From Klebsiella pneumoniae (GTDB taxonomy: Bacteria > Desulfobacterota > Binatia > UBA12015): a stretch of DNA of 64,000 nt. The DNA lies in assembly GCA_945872365.1 (NCBI GenBank), contig CAMBZJ010000007.1:62001-126000 (forward strand), in the 5' to 3' direction. Under the pieces are notes generated by a model, which ran no database searches, had not been told where the DNA came from, and saw only the letters and a list, made by a program, of their open reading frames with translations. Below, one piece after another: positions 43,920-52,648 of the stretch. Numbering within the stretch: position 1 is the first letter of the stretch; each line of letters starts with the position of its first letter. The translations under genes and the position numbers were made by a program.

Positions 43920-46181
43920 TCAGGCGCTTCCGGCGACCGGCCCGCCCGGACGCAACGGACCGGGGGCCTGGTGGCGACGCGGCTCGAGTCCCGCGCGCCT
44001 CGGCCTGCCCTTCCCTTCCTCGGCGTCGACCTGCTGGTCGGTGGCCGCCGACTCGATCGGGAGGGAGGACTCCGGAGGGAGCGAGGGTACGGGGACGTCG
44101 GCGAAGGCGTCGACGAAATCGACCGCCTCGCCGCGGGCGAGGCACATGAAGGCCTCCTGGGCATCAATCCCGCGCTCGCCGTCGCGCGGTTGCAACCGGA
44201 CCTCGCTGCCGTCACTGCGCAGCTCGCGCGCCTTCACCGTGTCGGCGAGGTAGAGCGAGAGGATCTCGCTGCGCAGCCTGCGCCGCAGTTGCGGATCTTC
44301 GATCGGGAAGACCACCTCGACACGCTTGCGCAGGTTGCGCGGCATCCAGTCGGCGCTGCCGAGCCAGACCTCCGGGTTCCCGCCGTTGTCGAAGGAGAAG
44401 ATGCGCGAGTGTTCGAGGAAGCGTCCGACGAGGCTGCGGACCCTCACGTTCTCGCTCAGGCCGGGGATTCCGGGCCGCAGCGCGCAGATACCGCGCACGA
44501 CGAGGTCGACGCGCACGCCGGCCGCCGAGGCGTCGTAGAGTGCGTCGATCACGTCGGCGTCGAGCAGGGCGTTCATCTTGGCGACGATCCTCGCGGGCCT
44601 TGCGCTGCGGGCGTGCTCGGTCTCGCGGCGGATGAGCGCCAGCATGCCGTCGAGCATGCTCGTCGGTGCGAGGAGGATACGGCGCAGGCGGGGCTCGGGC
44701 GAGAGCGAGGTCAGCACGTTGAAGACCTCGGCCACGTCCGCGGTGATGTCGGGCCGGGAGGTGAACAGGCCCAGGTCGTCGTAGAGGCGCGCGGTGGAGT
44801 GGTGGTAATTCCCGGTGCCGAGGTGGGCATAGCGCACCAGCGTTCCGTTTTCCGAACGCACGAGCATCGAGAGCTTGCAGTGCGTCTTGAGCCCAACCAG
44901 GCCGTAGACGACCTGCACGCCTGCGTCTTCGAGGCGACGCGCCCAGCGGATGTTCGCTTCCTCGTCGAAGCGCGCCATGAGCTCGACGACGACGGTGACC
45001 TCCTTGCCCGCCTCGGCGGCGGCGATGAGCGCCTTGACGACCGCCGAGTCGTCGCCGGTGCGGTAGAGGGTCTGCTTGATCGCGAGGACGTCCGGGTCAC
45101 GGGCCGCCATCGACACGAAGTCCACGACCGCCCCGAAGCTGTCGTAGGGGTGGTGCAACAGGACGTCGCCGCGCCCGATCGACTCGAAGAACGCACCCGG
45201 CTCGAGGGCCGGTGGTTCGACCGGGATCCACGGCTCGTCCTTCAGGTCGGGCCGTGGCGTGTCGAGGTGGAGACGCATGATGCGGGCGAGATTCACCGGA
45301 CCGTCGATGCGGTAGACTTGCTCGCGGCCGAGCTCGAAGTTCGCTTGCAGCAGGCCGACGAGTTCCACCGAGGCGCCCGCTTCGACCTCGAGTCGCACCG
45401 CCTCACCCTTGCGGCGGTTGTGGAGTTCGGCCTCGACCGCCGACATCAGGTCGTCGGCCTCCTCCTCGTCGACGTAGAGATTGGAGTTGCGCGTGACCCT
45501 GAAGGACGAGGTTTCGACCACGCGCAGCCCGTGGAACAGCACCGGCGCGAGCGCCTGGACGAGATCGGCGATGAAGACGTAGCCGATGTCGCGATCCTTC
45601 GAGGGCAGCCGCAGGAGCCGCGGGAGAACGCTCGGAACCGTGACGACGCCGAGCCGCCGCGAGGACGAGCCGTCCTGCTCGGTCGCCTGGATCAGGACCG
45701 CGATGCAGAGCGCGGTGTTGCGCACGTGTGGAAAGGGATGGGCCGGGTCGACCGTGATCGGCGTCAGGACCGGGAGCAGCGAACCCTCGGCCCAGCGGTC
45801 GAGCGCAGCGCGCTCGTCGGGGTCGAGCTCCCCGAGCGGTCGGACGTGCACGCCTGCTCGCGCGAGTTGCGGCAGCAGGGCCTCGTTCCAGCATCGGCTC
45901 TGGTCCTCGACGAGCCGGTGCGTCTCGATCGCGATCGCCTCCAACTGTTCGGCCGGCGTGAGCCCGTCCTGGCCGGGCTCCTCGACGCCGGCTTCGACCT
46001 GCTGCAGGAGCCCGCCGACGCGGATCTCGAAGAACTCGTCGAGGTTGCTCGCCGAGATGGCGAGAAACTTGACCCGTTCGAGGAGCGGCTGGCGTGGATC
46101 GAGAGCCTCCTCGAGGACCCGCCGGTTGAAGGCGAGCCAGGACAGTTCGCGGTTGAGGAAAAACTGCGGCGGGCGGTGCAT
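43920..46181 (-). CDS. ppk1: Polyphosphate kinase 1
   Basis: A 753-aa enzyme that polymerises ATP gamma-phosphate into polyphosphate. It starts FFLNRELSWLAFNRRVLEEALD. The two phospholipase-D-like halves carry LMARFDEEANIRWARRLEDAGVQVVYGLVGLKTHCKL, the phospho-accepting His in GTGNYHHSTARLYDDLGLF, and RGICALRPGIPGLSENVRVRSLVGRFLEHSRIF. Length is normal apart from a C-terminal disordered tail of about 60 residues (Pro/Arg-rich). First gene of the minus-strand cluster and divergent from yacG, so its promoter lies in 46182-46285. Confidence 0.95.
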   Translation of the reverse strand: MHRPPQFFLNRELSWLAFNRRVLEEALDPRQPLLERVKFLAISASNLDEFFEIRVGGLLQQVEAGVEEPGQDGLTPAEQLEAIAIETHRLVEDQSRCWNEALLPQLARAGVHVRPLGELDPDERAALDRWAEGSLLPVLTPITVDPAHPFPHVRNTALCIAVLIQATEQDGSSSRRLGVVTVPSVLPRLLRLPSKDRDIGYVFIADLVQALAPVLFHGLRVVETSSFRVTRNSNLYVDEEEADDLMSAVEAELHNRRKGEAVRLEVEAGASVELVGLLQANFELGREQVYRIDGPVNLARIMRLHLDTPRPDLKDEPWIPVEPPALEPGAFFESIGRGDVLLHHPYDSFGAVVDFVSMAARDPDVLAIKQTLYRTGDDSAVVKALIAAAEAGKEVTVVVELMARFDEEANIRWARRLEDAGVQVVYGLVGLKTHCKLSMLVRSENGTLVRYAHLGTGNYHHSTARLYDDLGLFTSRPDITADVAEVFNVLTSLSPEPRLRRILLAPTSMLDGMLALIRRETEHARSARPARIVAKMNALLDADVIDALYDASAAGVRVDLVVRGICALRPGIPGLSENVRVRSLVGRFLEHSRIFSFDNGGNPEVWLGSADWMPRNLRKRVEVVFPIEDPQLRRRLRSEILSLYLADTVKARELRSDGSEVRLQPRDGERGIDAQEAFMCLARGEAVDFVDAFADVPVPSLPPESSLPIESAATDQQVDAEEGKGRPRRAGLEPRRHQAPGPLRPGGPVAGSA

Positions 46182-46285
46182 CTCAGAGTCGAGCCTCCGG
46201 AAATCGCCCTAGCCGCCCCGCCGAGGTGCCGCAAACCTCACCGCAGGCGTGGAACCGCCGCCCTCGGGGCGATATGTAGCCCGCC

Positions 46286-46531
46286 ATGGCGGAACGTCGA
46301 TGCCCCCAGTGCGGCTCGGTGGCGGGGTGGGAGGGAAATCCCCATCGCCCGTTCTGCTCCGAGCGTTGTCGCCTGGTGGATCTCGAGGGCTGGCTCGGCG
46401 GCCGTTACGCGATCCCGGGCGAGTCGGTGCCCGAGTCGCCCGGTGAGGCGGATCCAGAGGCGGGCGATGCTGTCGCCCGGGCGGGCCAGGCGCGGACCGT
46501 CGTACGCGCGAAGGGACGGGCCCCGCGGTGA
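46286..46531 (+). CDS. yacG: Zinc-binding protein YacG
   Basis: An 81-aa small zinc protein, known in E. coli as a DNA gyrase inhibitor. The metal site is CPQCGSVAGWEGNPHRPFCSERCRLVDLEGWLGGRYAIPGE, with the CxxC and CxxxC pairs. The C-terminal tail is disordered. The last codons overlap the lpxA GTG by four bases. Although yacG usually lies beside coaE, here coaE is at 20601. Confidence 0.9.
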   Translation: MAERRCPQCGSVAGWEGNPHRPFCSERCRLVDLEGWLGGRYAIPGESVPESPGEADPEAGDAVARAGQARTVVRAKGRAPR

Positions 46532-47352
46532 TCGATCCCCGTGCCATCGTCGATCCCGCAGCGCGGATCGCGGCCGACGTCGAGATCGGCCCCTTCACGA
46601 TCATCGAGGCGGACGTCGAGATCGGCGCGGGTACCCGCATCGGAGCCTTCACCCAAGTCTGCCGTGGCACCCGGATCGGGCGCGAGAACCACATCCACAT
46701 GCACGTCGTTCTCGGCAACGAGCCCCAGGACCTGTCGTACCGCGGGGCGCCCACGCGCCTCGAGATCGGCGATCGCAACACCATCCGCGAGGGCGCCCAC
46801 CTGCATCGCGGGAGCGCCGAGGACTCGCCGACGGTCGTCGGCGACGACTGCTTCCTCATGACCAACAGCCACGTCGCGCACGACTGCAGGGTCGGGAACG
46901 GCGCGATCCTGGCGACCGGGGCCACGCTCGGTGGCCATGCCGTGGTCGGCCCGCGCGCGTTCCTCTCGGGCTATTGCCTGGTGCACCAGCACGTCCGGGT
47001 CGGGCGGCTCGCGATGGTGCAGGGCGGTTGCGCGGTGTCGCGCGAGGTGCCGCCGTTCCTGATCGCGGCCCTGCCGACCAACCAACTCGCGGGGGTGAAC
47101 GCCGTCGGGTTGCGCCGCGCGGGGCTCGACCGCCCGGCGATCACCGCGTTGCGCCGCGCCTACCGGGCGCTCTTCGCCCACCGTGTCAACCTCGGGCGTG
47201 CCAGCGAGGCGCTGCTCCGCGCCGAGTCTGAGCGCGGCGGGCCGACGGCCGAGGTGCGCGAACTCCTCGATTTCATCGCGGCCTCCAAGCGGGGCGTCTG
47301 CTTCGGTCGTCGCCGCAGCGCCGCGCGGACCGCGGACCATGCGGAGGACTGA
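46528..47352 (+). CDS. lpxA: UDP-N-acetylglucosamine acyltransferase LpxA
   Basis: A 274-aa left-handed beta-helix acyltransferase, the first committed step of lipid A synthesis, hence evidence for a lipopolysaccharide outer membrane. The hexapeptide repeats run from IDPRAIVDPAARIAADVEIGPF to about residue 170. The catalytic His lies in TNSHVAHDCRVG, matching the E. coli His125 motif. LPTNQLAGVNAVGLRRAGL starts the helical C-terminal region. It starts at GTG 46528, overlapping yacG, and overlaps the next gene by 14 bases. A further lpx operon (lpxD, fabZ, lpxB) is not present. Confidence 0.93.
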   Translation: MIDPRAIVDPAARIAADVEIGPFTIIEADVEIGAGTRIGAFTQVCRGTRIGRENHIHMHVVLGNEPQDLSYRGAPTRLEIGDRNTIREGAHLHRGSAEDSPTVVGDDCFLMTNSHVAHDCRVGNGAILATGATLGGHAVVGPRAFLSGYCLVHQHVRVGRLAMVQGGCAVSREVPPFLIAALPTNQLAGVNAVGLRRAGLDRPAITALRRAYRALFAHRVNLGRASEALLRAESERGGPTAEVRELLDFIAASKRGVCFGRRRSAARTADHAED

Positions 47353-49738
47353 GGCCCGCTCGCCCCGGCCCCCCGCAGTGGCGCCTTCCTGGCCGCCCGC
47401 CCACGACCTGCTCCGAGCCGCCTGCGTCCACGCATTCCTGGTCGCGCTCTTCCTGTGGCCGGTGTTCACCGGCCGGCTGCTCTCGCAGACCGGGGCGCTG
47501 CGCGAGATGCCGCCCTGGCGAGGGGCCGTGCCGGCCGTCGGCTCGCCGCTGCCCGGGACGGTTTCCATGAACCGCATGCTCGACGACCAGACGCGGGAGT
47601 TCCTGCCGTTCTTCCTGGTCGCCCGCGAGTCGCTCCGCCGCGGCGAACTGCCGCTGTGGAACCCCACGATCTTCGCGGGGACGCCGCTGCTCGGCGATGC
47701 CCAATCGGCGGTGCTCTTCCCGCTGAACTTCGGGCACTACCTGCTGCCGACGGGCTGGGGCTTCACGGCGAGCGCCGCTGCGAAACTGCTGTTCTCCGCC
47801 CTCGCGGCCTACGTCCTCGGTCGCCGCCTCGGGCAGTCGCACGCGGGCGCCCTGGTCGCCGGGGCCGCCTGGGCATTCTGCTCGTTCACGGTCTTCTGGC
47901 TGTCGCATCCGCACACCAATGCGACACTTTTGTTTCCGTTGCTCCTCTCGGCCGCTGAAGAGACCGTGGACTTCCCCGGCCGTCGCGCCCGGATCGCGCT
48001 CGCCGCTCTCGTCGCGCTGCAGCTGCTCGGCGGCCACGTCGAGATCGCCTTCCTCGAAGCCGTCGCGGGGGCCGCTTGGATCGCGCTGCGTTGCCTGCAG
48101 GCCGGCCGCACGCCATGGCGACCGTTCTCCTCCTGGATCGCGGGACACCTGCTCGGCGCGGCAGCCGGCGGGATCGTGTTGCTGCCTTTCGCCGAGTTCC
48201 TCCTGCACAGCGCCACCTGGTCGATCCGATCGGCCGAAAACCCGTTCTTTCTCCCCCAGGTCGCCTGGACGGCGCTGCTCCTGCCCGGCCTCTTCGCCCT
48301 GCCCGGCTGGGGCGAAGGGCCGCACCTGCTCCATGCACTCGCACCCCACGTCGGCATGCTGACGCTCGTTCTCGCGGGCACGGCGCTGTTCGCGGCTCGG
48401 TCCGGCCCCCCTTTCGCCTTCGCTGCTCTCGGCGTCCTCGGCTGGGCGATCGCGACCGGCCCGGGGGCGGTCGGAAGGCTGCTCGTCCACCTGCCGCTGT
48501 TCCGGCAGAATCCCAACTACTACGCGTTGCTCCTGCCGCTGCTTGCGATCGCCCTGCTGGCCGGGTTCGGTGTGGACGTCGCGCGTTCTTACGCTCGCCG
48601 CCCCGAAGAGCGCCCGCGCGTGCGCCGCGCGTTCCTGCTCGCCGCCGCGCTGCCGGCAGCGGTTCTAGCCGCCGTGCTGGTCGACCGGGGAAGCTTGCTC
48701 GGGCCCGTCGTCGCGGCGCTCGGTGCGCGGGATCCGGACCTGGTCGTCCGCGGCGCGTCGGCGGCGGCCCGGATCGCCTTCGCGAACCTGGCTCTCGCCG
48801 CCGCGGCCAGCGCAGCGCTCGCACGGTCGGTGGCCCCGGGATCCGGCAGACTCCTGCTCCTCCTGCTCTTCGCGCAGCTCTGGTGCGACGGATCGAGATG
48901 GAATCCGTGGCTTCGCGCCGACGAGGTGATGCCACCGCCGCCCGCCGTGGTCGCTGCGATCGAGCGCGGCGACACTCCGCCTCGCATCGCCGCGCTCGGC
49001 GGCATCCTTCCCCCCGATACCGGCGTCTTCGCGGACCTGCACGACATCCGCGGTTACGACGTACCGGTGCAGAGCAGCTTCCACGAATGGTTCGAGCGCG
49101 CGCTGGGCGGCCGCGACTCGTTCTGGATCTACGAACTGCCCGCAGTTCGAGCGGAGTCGCAACCGTTTCTCGATGCAGCCTCCGTCGAGTGGCTGCTCTC
49201 GCCGAGCAGCGCCAAGCCCGGAACGCCACCCGACGCAGGGGCGACGGTCGAGGTCCGGCGCAACGACGGCGCCTTTCCCCGGGCGTACTTCCTGGCCTCG
49301 GCCGAGGCCGCCGCGGATCGCACGGCCGCGCTCGACCGGGTGGTGGCACTCGGTTCGGCGCTGCGCGACACGGTCGTCCTCGAGGGCGACCCGCAGGTCC
49401 CGGTCGCGGAGCTGCGACCGCCGACCCCCGACGACGAGCGTGGGCCGCGCCCGGCCCGCATCGTGCGTCACCTGGCACGCCGGGTCGAGATCGACGTCGA
49501 TGCGCCTTGCGCGGGTTGGCTCGTCCTGACCGACGCCGACTACCCCGGCTGGCGGGCTCGCGTCGACGGCGTCGCGACGCCGATCCGTCGTGCCAACGCG
49601 CTCTTCCGGGCGGTCCATGTCGGTCCGGGGGGACACCGGGTCGAGTTCGACTACGACCCGGTAAGCGCCCGATTCGGCCTCTTCACGGGACTCGCCTTCC
49701 TGGGCTACTGTCTCGTCCCATGGCTCACCCGAAGGTGA
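47339..49738 (+). CDS. YfhO-like polytopic membrane protein
   Basis: A 799-aa membrane protein resembling the YfhO family, whose members help glycosylate cell-surface polymers such as lipoteichoic acid in Bacillus. It has about 12 hydrophobic segments from residue 25 to 480, for instance [20 protein letters not shown] and [13 protein letters not shown], and the family pattern [39 protein letters not shown] in a loop after helix 1. The C-terminal soluble domain ends [20 protein letters not shown] catalytic role is inferred. ATG 47339 starts 14 bases inside lpxA. The GT2 gene overlaps its 3' end. Confidence 0.82.
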   Translation: MRRTEARSPRPPAVAPSWPPAHDLLRAACVHAFLVALFLWPVFTGRLLSQTGALREMPPWRGAVPAVGSPLPGTVSMNRMLDDQTREFLPFFLVARESLRRGELPLWNPTIFAGTPLLGDAQSAVLFPLNFGHYLLPTGWGFTASAAAKLLFSALAAYVLGRRLGQSHAGALVAGAAWAFCSFTVFWLSHPHTNATLLFPLLLSAAEETVDFPGRRARIALAALVALQLLGGHVEIAFLEAVAGAAWIALRCLQAGRTPWRPFSSWIAGHLLGAAAGGIVLLPFAEFLLHSATWSIRSAENPFFLPQVAWTALLLPGLFALPGWGEGPHLLHALAPHVGMLTLVLAGTALFAARSGPPFAFAALGVLGWAIATGPGAVGRLLVHLPLFRQNPNYYALLLPLLAIALLAGFGVDVARSYARRPEERPRVRRAFLLAAALPAAVLAAVLVDRGSLLGPVVAALGARDPDLVVRGASAAARIAFANLALAAAASAALARSVAPGSGRLLLLLLFAQLWCDGSRWNPWLRADEVMPPPPAVVAAIERGDTPPRIAALGGILPPDTGVFADLHDIRGYDVPVQSSFHEWFERALGGRDSFWIYELPAVRAESQPFLDAASVEWLLSPSSAKPGTPPDAGATVEVRRNDGAFPRAYFLASAEAAADRTAALDRVVALGSALRDTVVLEGDPQVPVAELRPPTPDDERGPRPARIVRHLARRVEIDVDAPCAGWLVLTDADYPGWRARVDGVATPIRRANALFRAVHVGPGGHRVEFDYDPVSARFGLFTGLAFLGYCLVPWLTRR

Positions 49739-50511
49739 TCGTGGTCATGCCGGCCTACAACGCCGAGCAGACCCTCGAGCGGACGCTCGGCGACATCCCG
49801 CCGGGAGTCGCCGACGAAATCGTCGTCGTCGACGACGCGAGCCGCGACGGCACGGCGGAACTCGCCGAGCGGCTCGAACTCGTGGTCGTCCGTCACGCGC
49901 GCAACCGGGGCTACGGGGGCAACCAGAAGACGTGTTACCGGACCGCGCTCGAGCGCGGTGCGGACGTCGTGGTGATGCTCCACCCCGACTACCAGTACGA
50001 CGCCCGCTTGATCCCCTATTTCATCGGCTTCCTGCGCGACGGCATCTGCGACGTCATGCTGGGCGCACGCATCCGCACCCGCCGCGAGGCCCTGCAGGGC
50101 GGGATGCCGCTCTACAAGTACCTGATGAACCGGAGCCTCACCCTGATCATGAACGTGGTGCTCGGGCAGAATCTGGCTGAATGCCACTCGGGATTCCGTG
50201 CCTACCGTCGCGAGGTGCTCGAGACGATCGACTTCGAGAGCAACTCCGAGGACTTCGGATTCGACGCCGAGTTGCTCGCGCAGGCCGCCTACCACGGCTT
50301 CAATCTCGGCGATGCCCCGATGCCGGTGCGATACTTCCCCGAGGCATCGAGCATCAGCTTCAAAGACAGCGTCGTCTACGGGATGAAGATCCTCCGGGTG
50401 CTCGGCGCCTTCGTTCTCCAGCGAGCCGGACTGGCTCATTTCGCGCTCTTCGAGGTCGCCCGGGATCGGCCGGGATCGGCAATCGCCCCCAGGCCTGCCC
50501 CTAGGGGTTGA
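49720..50511 (+). CDS. Family 2 glycosyltransferase (DPM1/polyprenyl-phosphate type)
   Basis: A 263-aa GT2 enzyme, probably transferring a sugar to a polyprenyl phosphate at the inner membrane. It begins [21 protein letters not shown], with the nucleotide Asp pair VVVDDAS (38-39). LHPDYQYD is the variant DxD/QxxRW-region acidic motif. [21 protein letters not shown] is the DPM-like acceptor loop. No membrane helix is obvious, so it may rely on the YfhO-like partner whose gene it overlaps by 19 bases. The C terminus is Pro/Ala-rich. Confidence 0.85.
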   Translation: MAHPKVIVVMPAYNAEQTLERTLGDIPPGVADEIVVVDDASRDGTAELAERLELVVVRHARNRGYGGNQKTCYRTALERGADVVVMLHPDYQYDARLIPYFIGFLRDGICDVMLGARIRTRREALQGGMPLYKYLMNRSLTLIMNVVLGQNLAECHSGFRAYRREVLETIDFESNSEDFGFDAELLAQAAYHGFNLGDAPMPVRYFPEASSISFKDSVVYGMKILRVLGAFVLQRAGLAHFALFEVARDRPGSAIAPRPAPRG

Positions 50512-50540
50512 GGGATCGAGGTCAGGGGCTGACCTAGGGG
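50498..50540. repeat. Two CCTAGGGG sites 33 bases apart ahead of the AAA+ regulator gene
   Basis: CCCCTAGGGG at 50498-50507 is a 10-base palindrome; a second CCTAGGGG lies at 50533-50540. Their spacing is about three helical turns. The first overlaps the end of the GT2 gene. A third, partial copy (CCCTAG) follows at about 50564. Possible operator pair; could be chance. Confidence 0.35.
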
Positions 50541-50575
50541 TGGCATTCCCCCCTAAGATTGCGCCCTAGCTATTA

Positions 50576-50587
50576 ATATGGCCATAT
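50576..50587. promoter_or_regulatory. AT-containing palindrome before the AAA+ regulator
   Basis: ATATGGCCATAT is a perfect 12-base palindrome, about 13 bases before ATG 50600. Its AT content stands out against the surroundings. TATTAAT just upstream could serve as a -10 element. It could be an autoregulatory operator. Confidence 0.35.
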
Positions 50588-50599
50588 ACGCACTCGGCC

Positions 50600-51640
50600 A
50601 TGCGAAGTGTAAACAGATCGACAGCGTCCCATACGACTACGTCGTCCGGGGAAATCGAACGCTCCCTCGCCTCCCGCCATCTCGGAGCCCGGATACAGGC
50701 GGCGGCGCGAACCACCCTCGCGATCCTGATCGAGGGCGAGACGGGTACCGGCAAGGAGCGCGTCGCGCGACGAATCCATGCTCTCGGCCCCGAGGCCGAG
50801 GCACCGTTCGTCGTCGTCCACTGTGCCTCACTGCCGGAATCGCTGCTCGAAGGCGAACTCTTCGGATACGGCCGAGGCAGCGCGAGCGAGCGCGAGCGTG
50901 CCGGTCTGCTCGAGTCTGCCGGGACCGGGACGGTGTTCCTCGACGAGGTCGGCGATCTTCCGGTCACGGTGCAGACCCGGCTATCGAGGGCGATCGAGCG
51001 CTCCGAGGTGATGCGACTCGGCGACGCCTCGGCGCGCCCGATCCGAGCGCGCATCGTCGCTTCCACCAACCGCAACCTGCGCGCCGAAATGCGTAGTGGG
51101 AAGCTCCGGCCCGATTTCTACTTCCGCATCGCGGCCTTTCCGATCCGCGTGCCGTCCCTGCGCGAGCGCCGCGAGGATCTGCCGGAATTGATCGAGACCC
51201 TCGCGCTCGAGGCGCAGCAGCGACTCGGGCGTCGGCGCACGGGCATCGACCCCGACGCGACCGCCCGGCTCGTCGACGCCCCCTGGCCGGGCAACCTGCG
51301 ACAACTCGAGAACGCGCTCATCCGCGCGGCCGCCTTGGCGAACGACGGGACGCCGATCTCCCTCGAGGAGTTCGATCCGGAATCTCTCGAGGCCGAGCCC
51401 GAAGCCGAGGATCTGATGGCCGGCGCGGCGGGTGCCAGCGGACTCGTGCGCCCGCATTCGCGCATCGTCGCCTCGGCCACGGCACGCAAGCCCCTGCGCG
51501 CAGCGCGCGCCGAGTTCGAGGCCGCCTACATCGCCGAATCGCTCGCCGAGCAACGCGGCAACGTCAGCCGGACCGCCCGCCTCCTCGGCGTGTCCCGGGT
51601 CGCCCTCCACAAGAAGATTGTCGCCTACGGGCTGCGCTGA
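50600..51640 (+). CDS. NtrC-type AAA+ regulator lacking the GAFTGA loop
   Basis: A 346-aa protein with an AAA+ domain and C-terminal Fis-type HTH. Walker A GETGTGKE is at 46-53, Walker B TVFLDEVG at 111-118, IVASTNRNLRAEM and the RIAAFPIRVPSLRERREDLP segment are typical. Where GAFTGA should stand it reads GYGRGSASERERAG (89-102), so it should not activate sigma-54 in the standard way. TyrR-like proteins also lost this loop. The HTH is ESLAEQRGNVSRTARLLGVSRVALHKK. No sensor domain. ATG 50600 lacks a clear ribosome site. Confidence 0.83.
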   Translation: MRSVNRSTASHTTTSSGEIERSLASRHLGARIQAAARTTLAILIEGETGTGKERVARRIHALGPEAEAPFVVVHCASLPESLLEGELFGYGRGSASERERAGLLESAGTGTVFLDEVGDLPVTVQTRLSRAIERSEVMRLGDASARPIRARIVASTNRNLRAEMRSGKLRPDFYFRIAAFPIRVPSLRERREDLPELIETLALEAQQRLGRRRTGIDPDATARLVDAPWPGNLRQLENALIRAAALANDGTPISLEEFDPESLEAEPEAEDLMAGAAGASGLVRPHSRIVASATARKPLRAARAEFEAAYIAESLAEQRGNVSRTARLLGVSRVALHKKIVAYGLR

Positions 51641-51694
51641 CCCGATGGCGGCCGGAGCCGAACGCCGTCCGTCCGGGCCCGGCGGTCGCAAGCC

Positions 51695-52648
51695 GTGAGC
51701 GGGCAAACTTCGCGCTACCGCGAGCAGGGCGCTCCCGACTACGGCCACGGCTTTCACGCGGGCAACGTCGGCGACGTCTGGAAGCATTGCGGGCTGCTCG
51801 AGGCACTGCGTCTCGCGTCGCCGGGCGCGGCGACGCTCACCTTCGTCGAGAGCCACGCCGGCGAGGGTGGCTACCGTCTCGGCTCGACCGGGGAATGGAG
51901 TGCGGGGATCGCCCGCGTGGCCGTCGCGGCGGACCCGGCGTCACCGGCGGCCCGCCATGTCGATCTCTGCCGGCGCCTGGGATTCGCCGGACCGTCGACC
52001 TGGTACCCAGGCTCGCCGGCCCTGGCTCGCGCAGTCCTCGGCGAGCACGACCAGATGATCCTCTGGGAGCGCGATCCGGCGGCGCATGCGCAACTCGCTC
52101 GCCGCTTCGCGGAAGCCCCGGGCGTCCTCGTGCACGCGGGCGACGGCGTCGCCGCGCTCGCACAGGAGACACGGTCGGCCGAGTCACGGCCCGGAGCCGT
52201 CGTGGCCCTCGTCGATCCCCCGTGGACGGCCAAGGAGGACTGGATCCGCATACCCGATGCACTCGCGCAGGCGGTCGGTGCCACGGAGCGTACCTGCTTC
52301 CTCCTTTGGTACCCCGTGAAGAGCCTGACGCGGCCCAACGCGATGCTTGCACGCCTCGCGCGAGCCGGCGTGCGCGCGGCGATCGCCGAACTCGTCACCA
52401 CGCCCCTCGACCAGCGTCGCAACCGGCTCAACGGAAGCGGGCTCCTGGCCATCAGGCCCCCCTCGGGCTGGATGGCGGCGATGGGCTCGGCGGCACCGAC
52501 GATCGGCGCAGCTTGCGCGACGCACGGCGGAGCCTGGTCGCTCCGCTTGTCGGACGCAGGCGGGTCTTCGGAGGGATCCTCCCGCTCGCCCGAGGGCGTC
52601 GAAGACGGCGTCCTCAGCGGAAGCGCGGAATCACATGGCGCCCCATGA
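51695..52648 (+). CDS. rlmJ: 23S rRNA (adenine-N6)-methyltransferase RlmJ family
   Basis: A 317-aa RlmJ-like methyltransferase that modifies 23S rRNA (A2030 in E. coli). The N terminus YGHGFHAGNVGDVWKHCGLLEAL matches the RlmJ start. VESHAGEGGYRLGSTGEW is the SAM site. The catalytic motif DPPY appears as VDPPWTAKEDW, and CFLLWYPVKSLTRP follows. The last 60 residues are low-complexity Gly/Ser and lie where the gene overlaps the convergent LLM gene by 35 bases. It starts at GTG 51695. Confidence 0.87.
   Translation: MSGQTSRYREQGAPDYGHGFHAGNVGDVWKHCGLLEALRLASPGAATLTFVESHAGEGGYRLGSTGEWSAGIARVAVAADPASPAARHVDLCRRLGFAGPSTWYPGSPALARAVLGEHDQMILWERDPAAHAQLARRFAEAPGVLVHAGDGVAALAQETRSAESRPGAVVALVDPPWTAKEDWIRIPDALAQAVGATERTCFLLWYPVKSLTRPNAMLARLARAGVRAAIAELVTTPLDQRRNRLNGSGLLAIRPPSGWMAAMGSAAPTIGAACATHGGAWSLRLSDAGGSSEGSSRSPEGVEDGVLSGSAESHGAP

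Noticed and set aside
43521-47231. A 1236-codon open frame on the plus strand opposite ppk1 and hemD
   Set aside because: It is the reverse side of well-supported genes, its sequence is rich in Arg/Asp/Val/His repeats typical of GC-rich antisense frames, and no domain is visible.
50541-50563. Sigma-54 promoter (TGGCA ... TTGC) before the AAA+ regulator
   Set aside because: The GG and GC elements are about 19 bases apart instead of the required 10-base separation.
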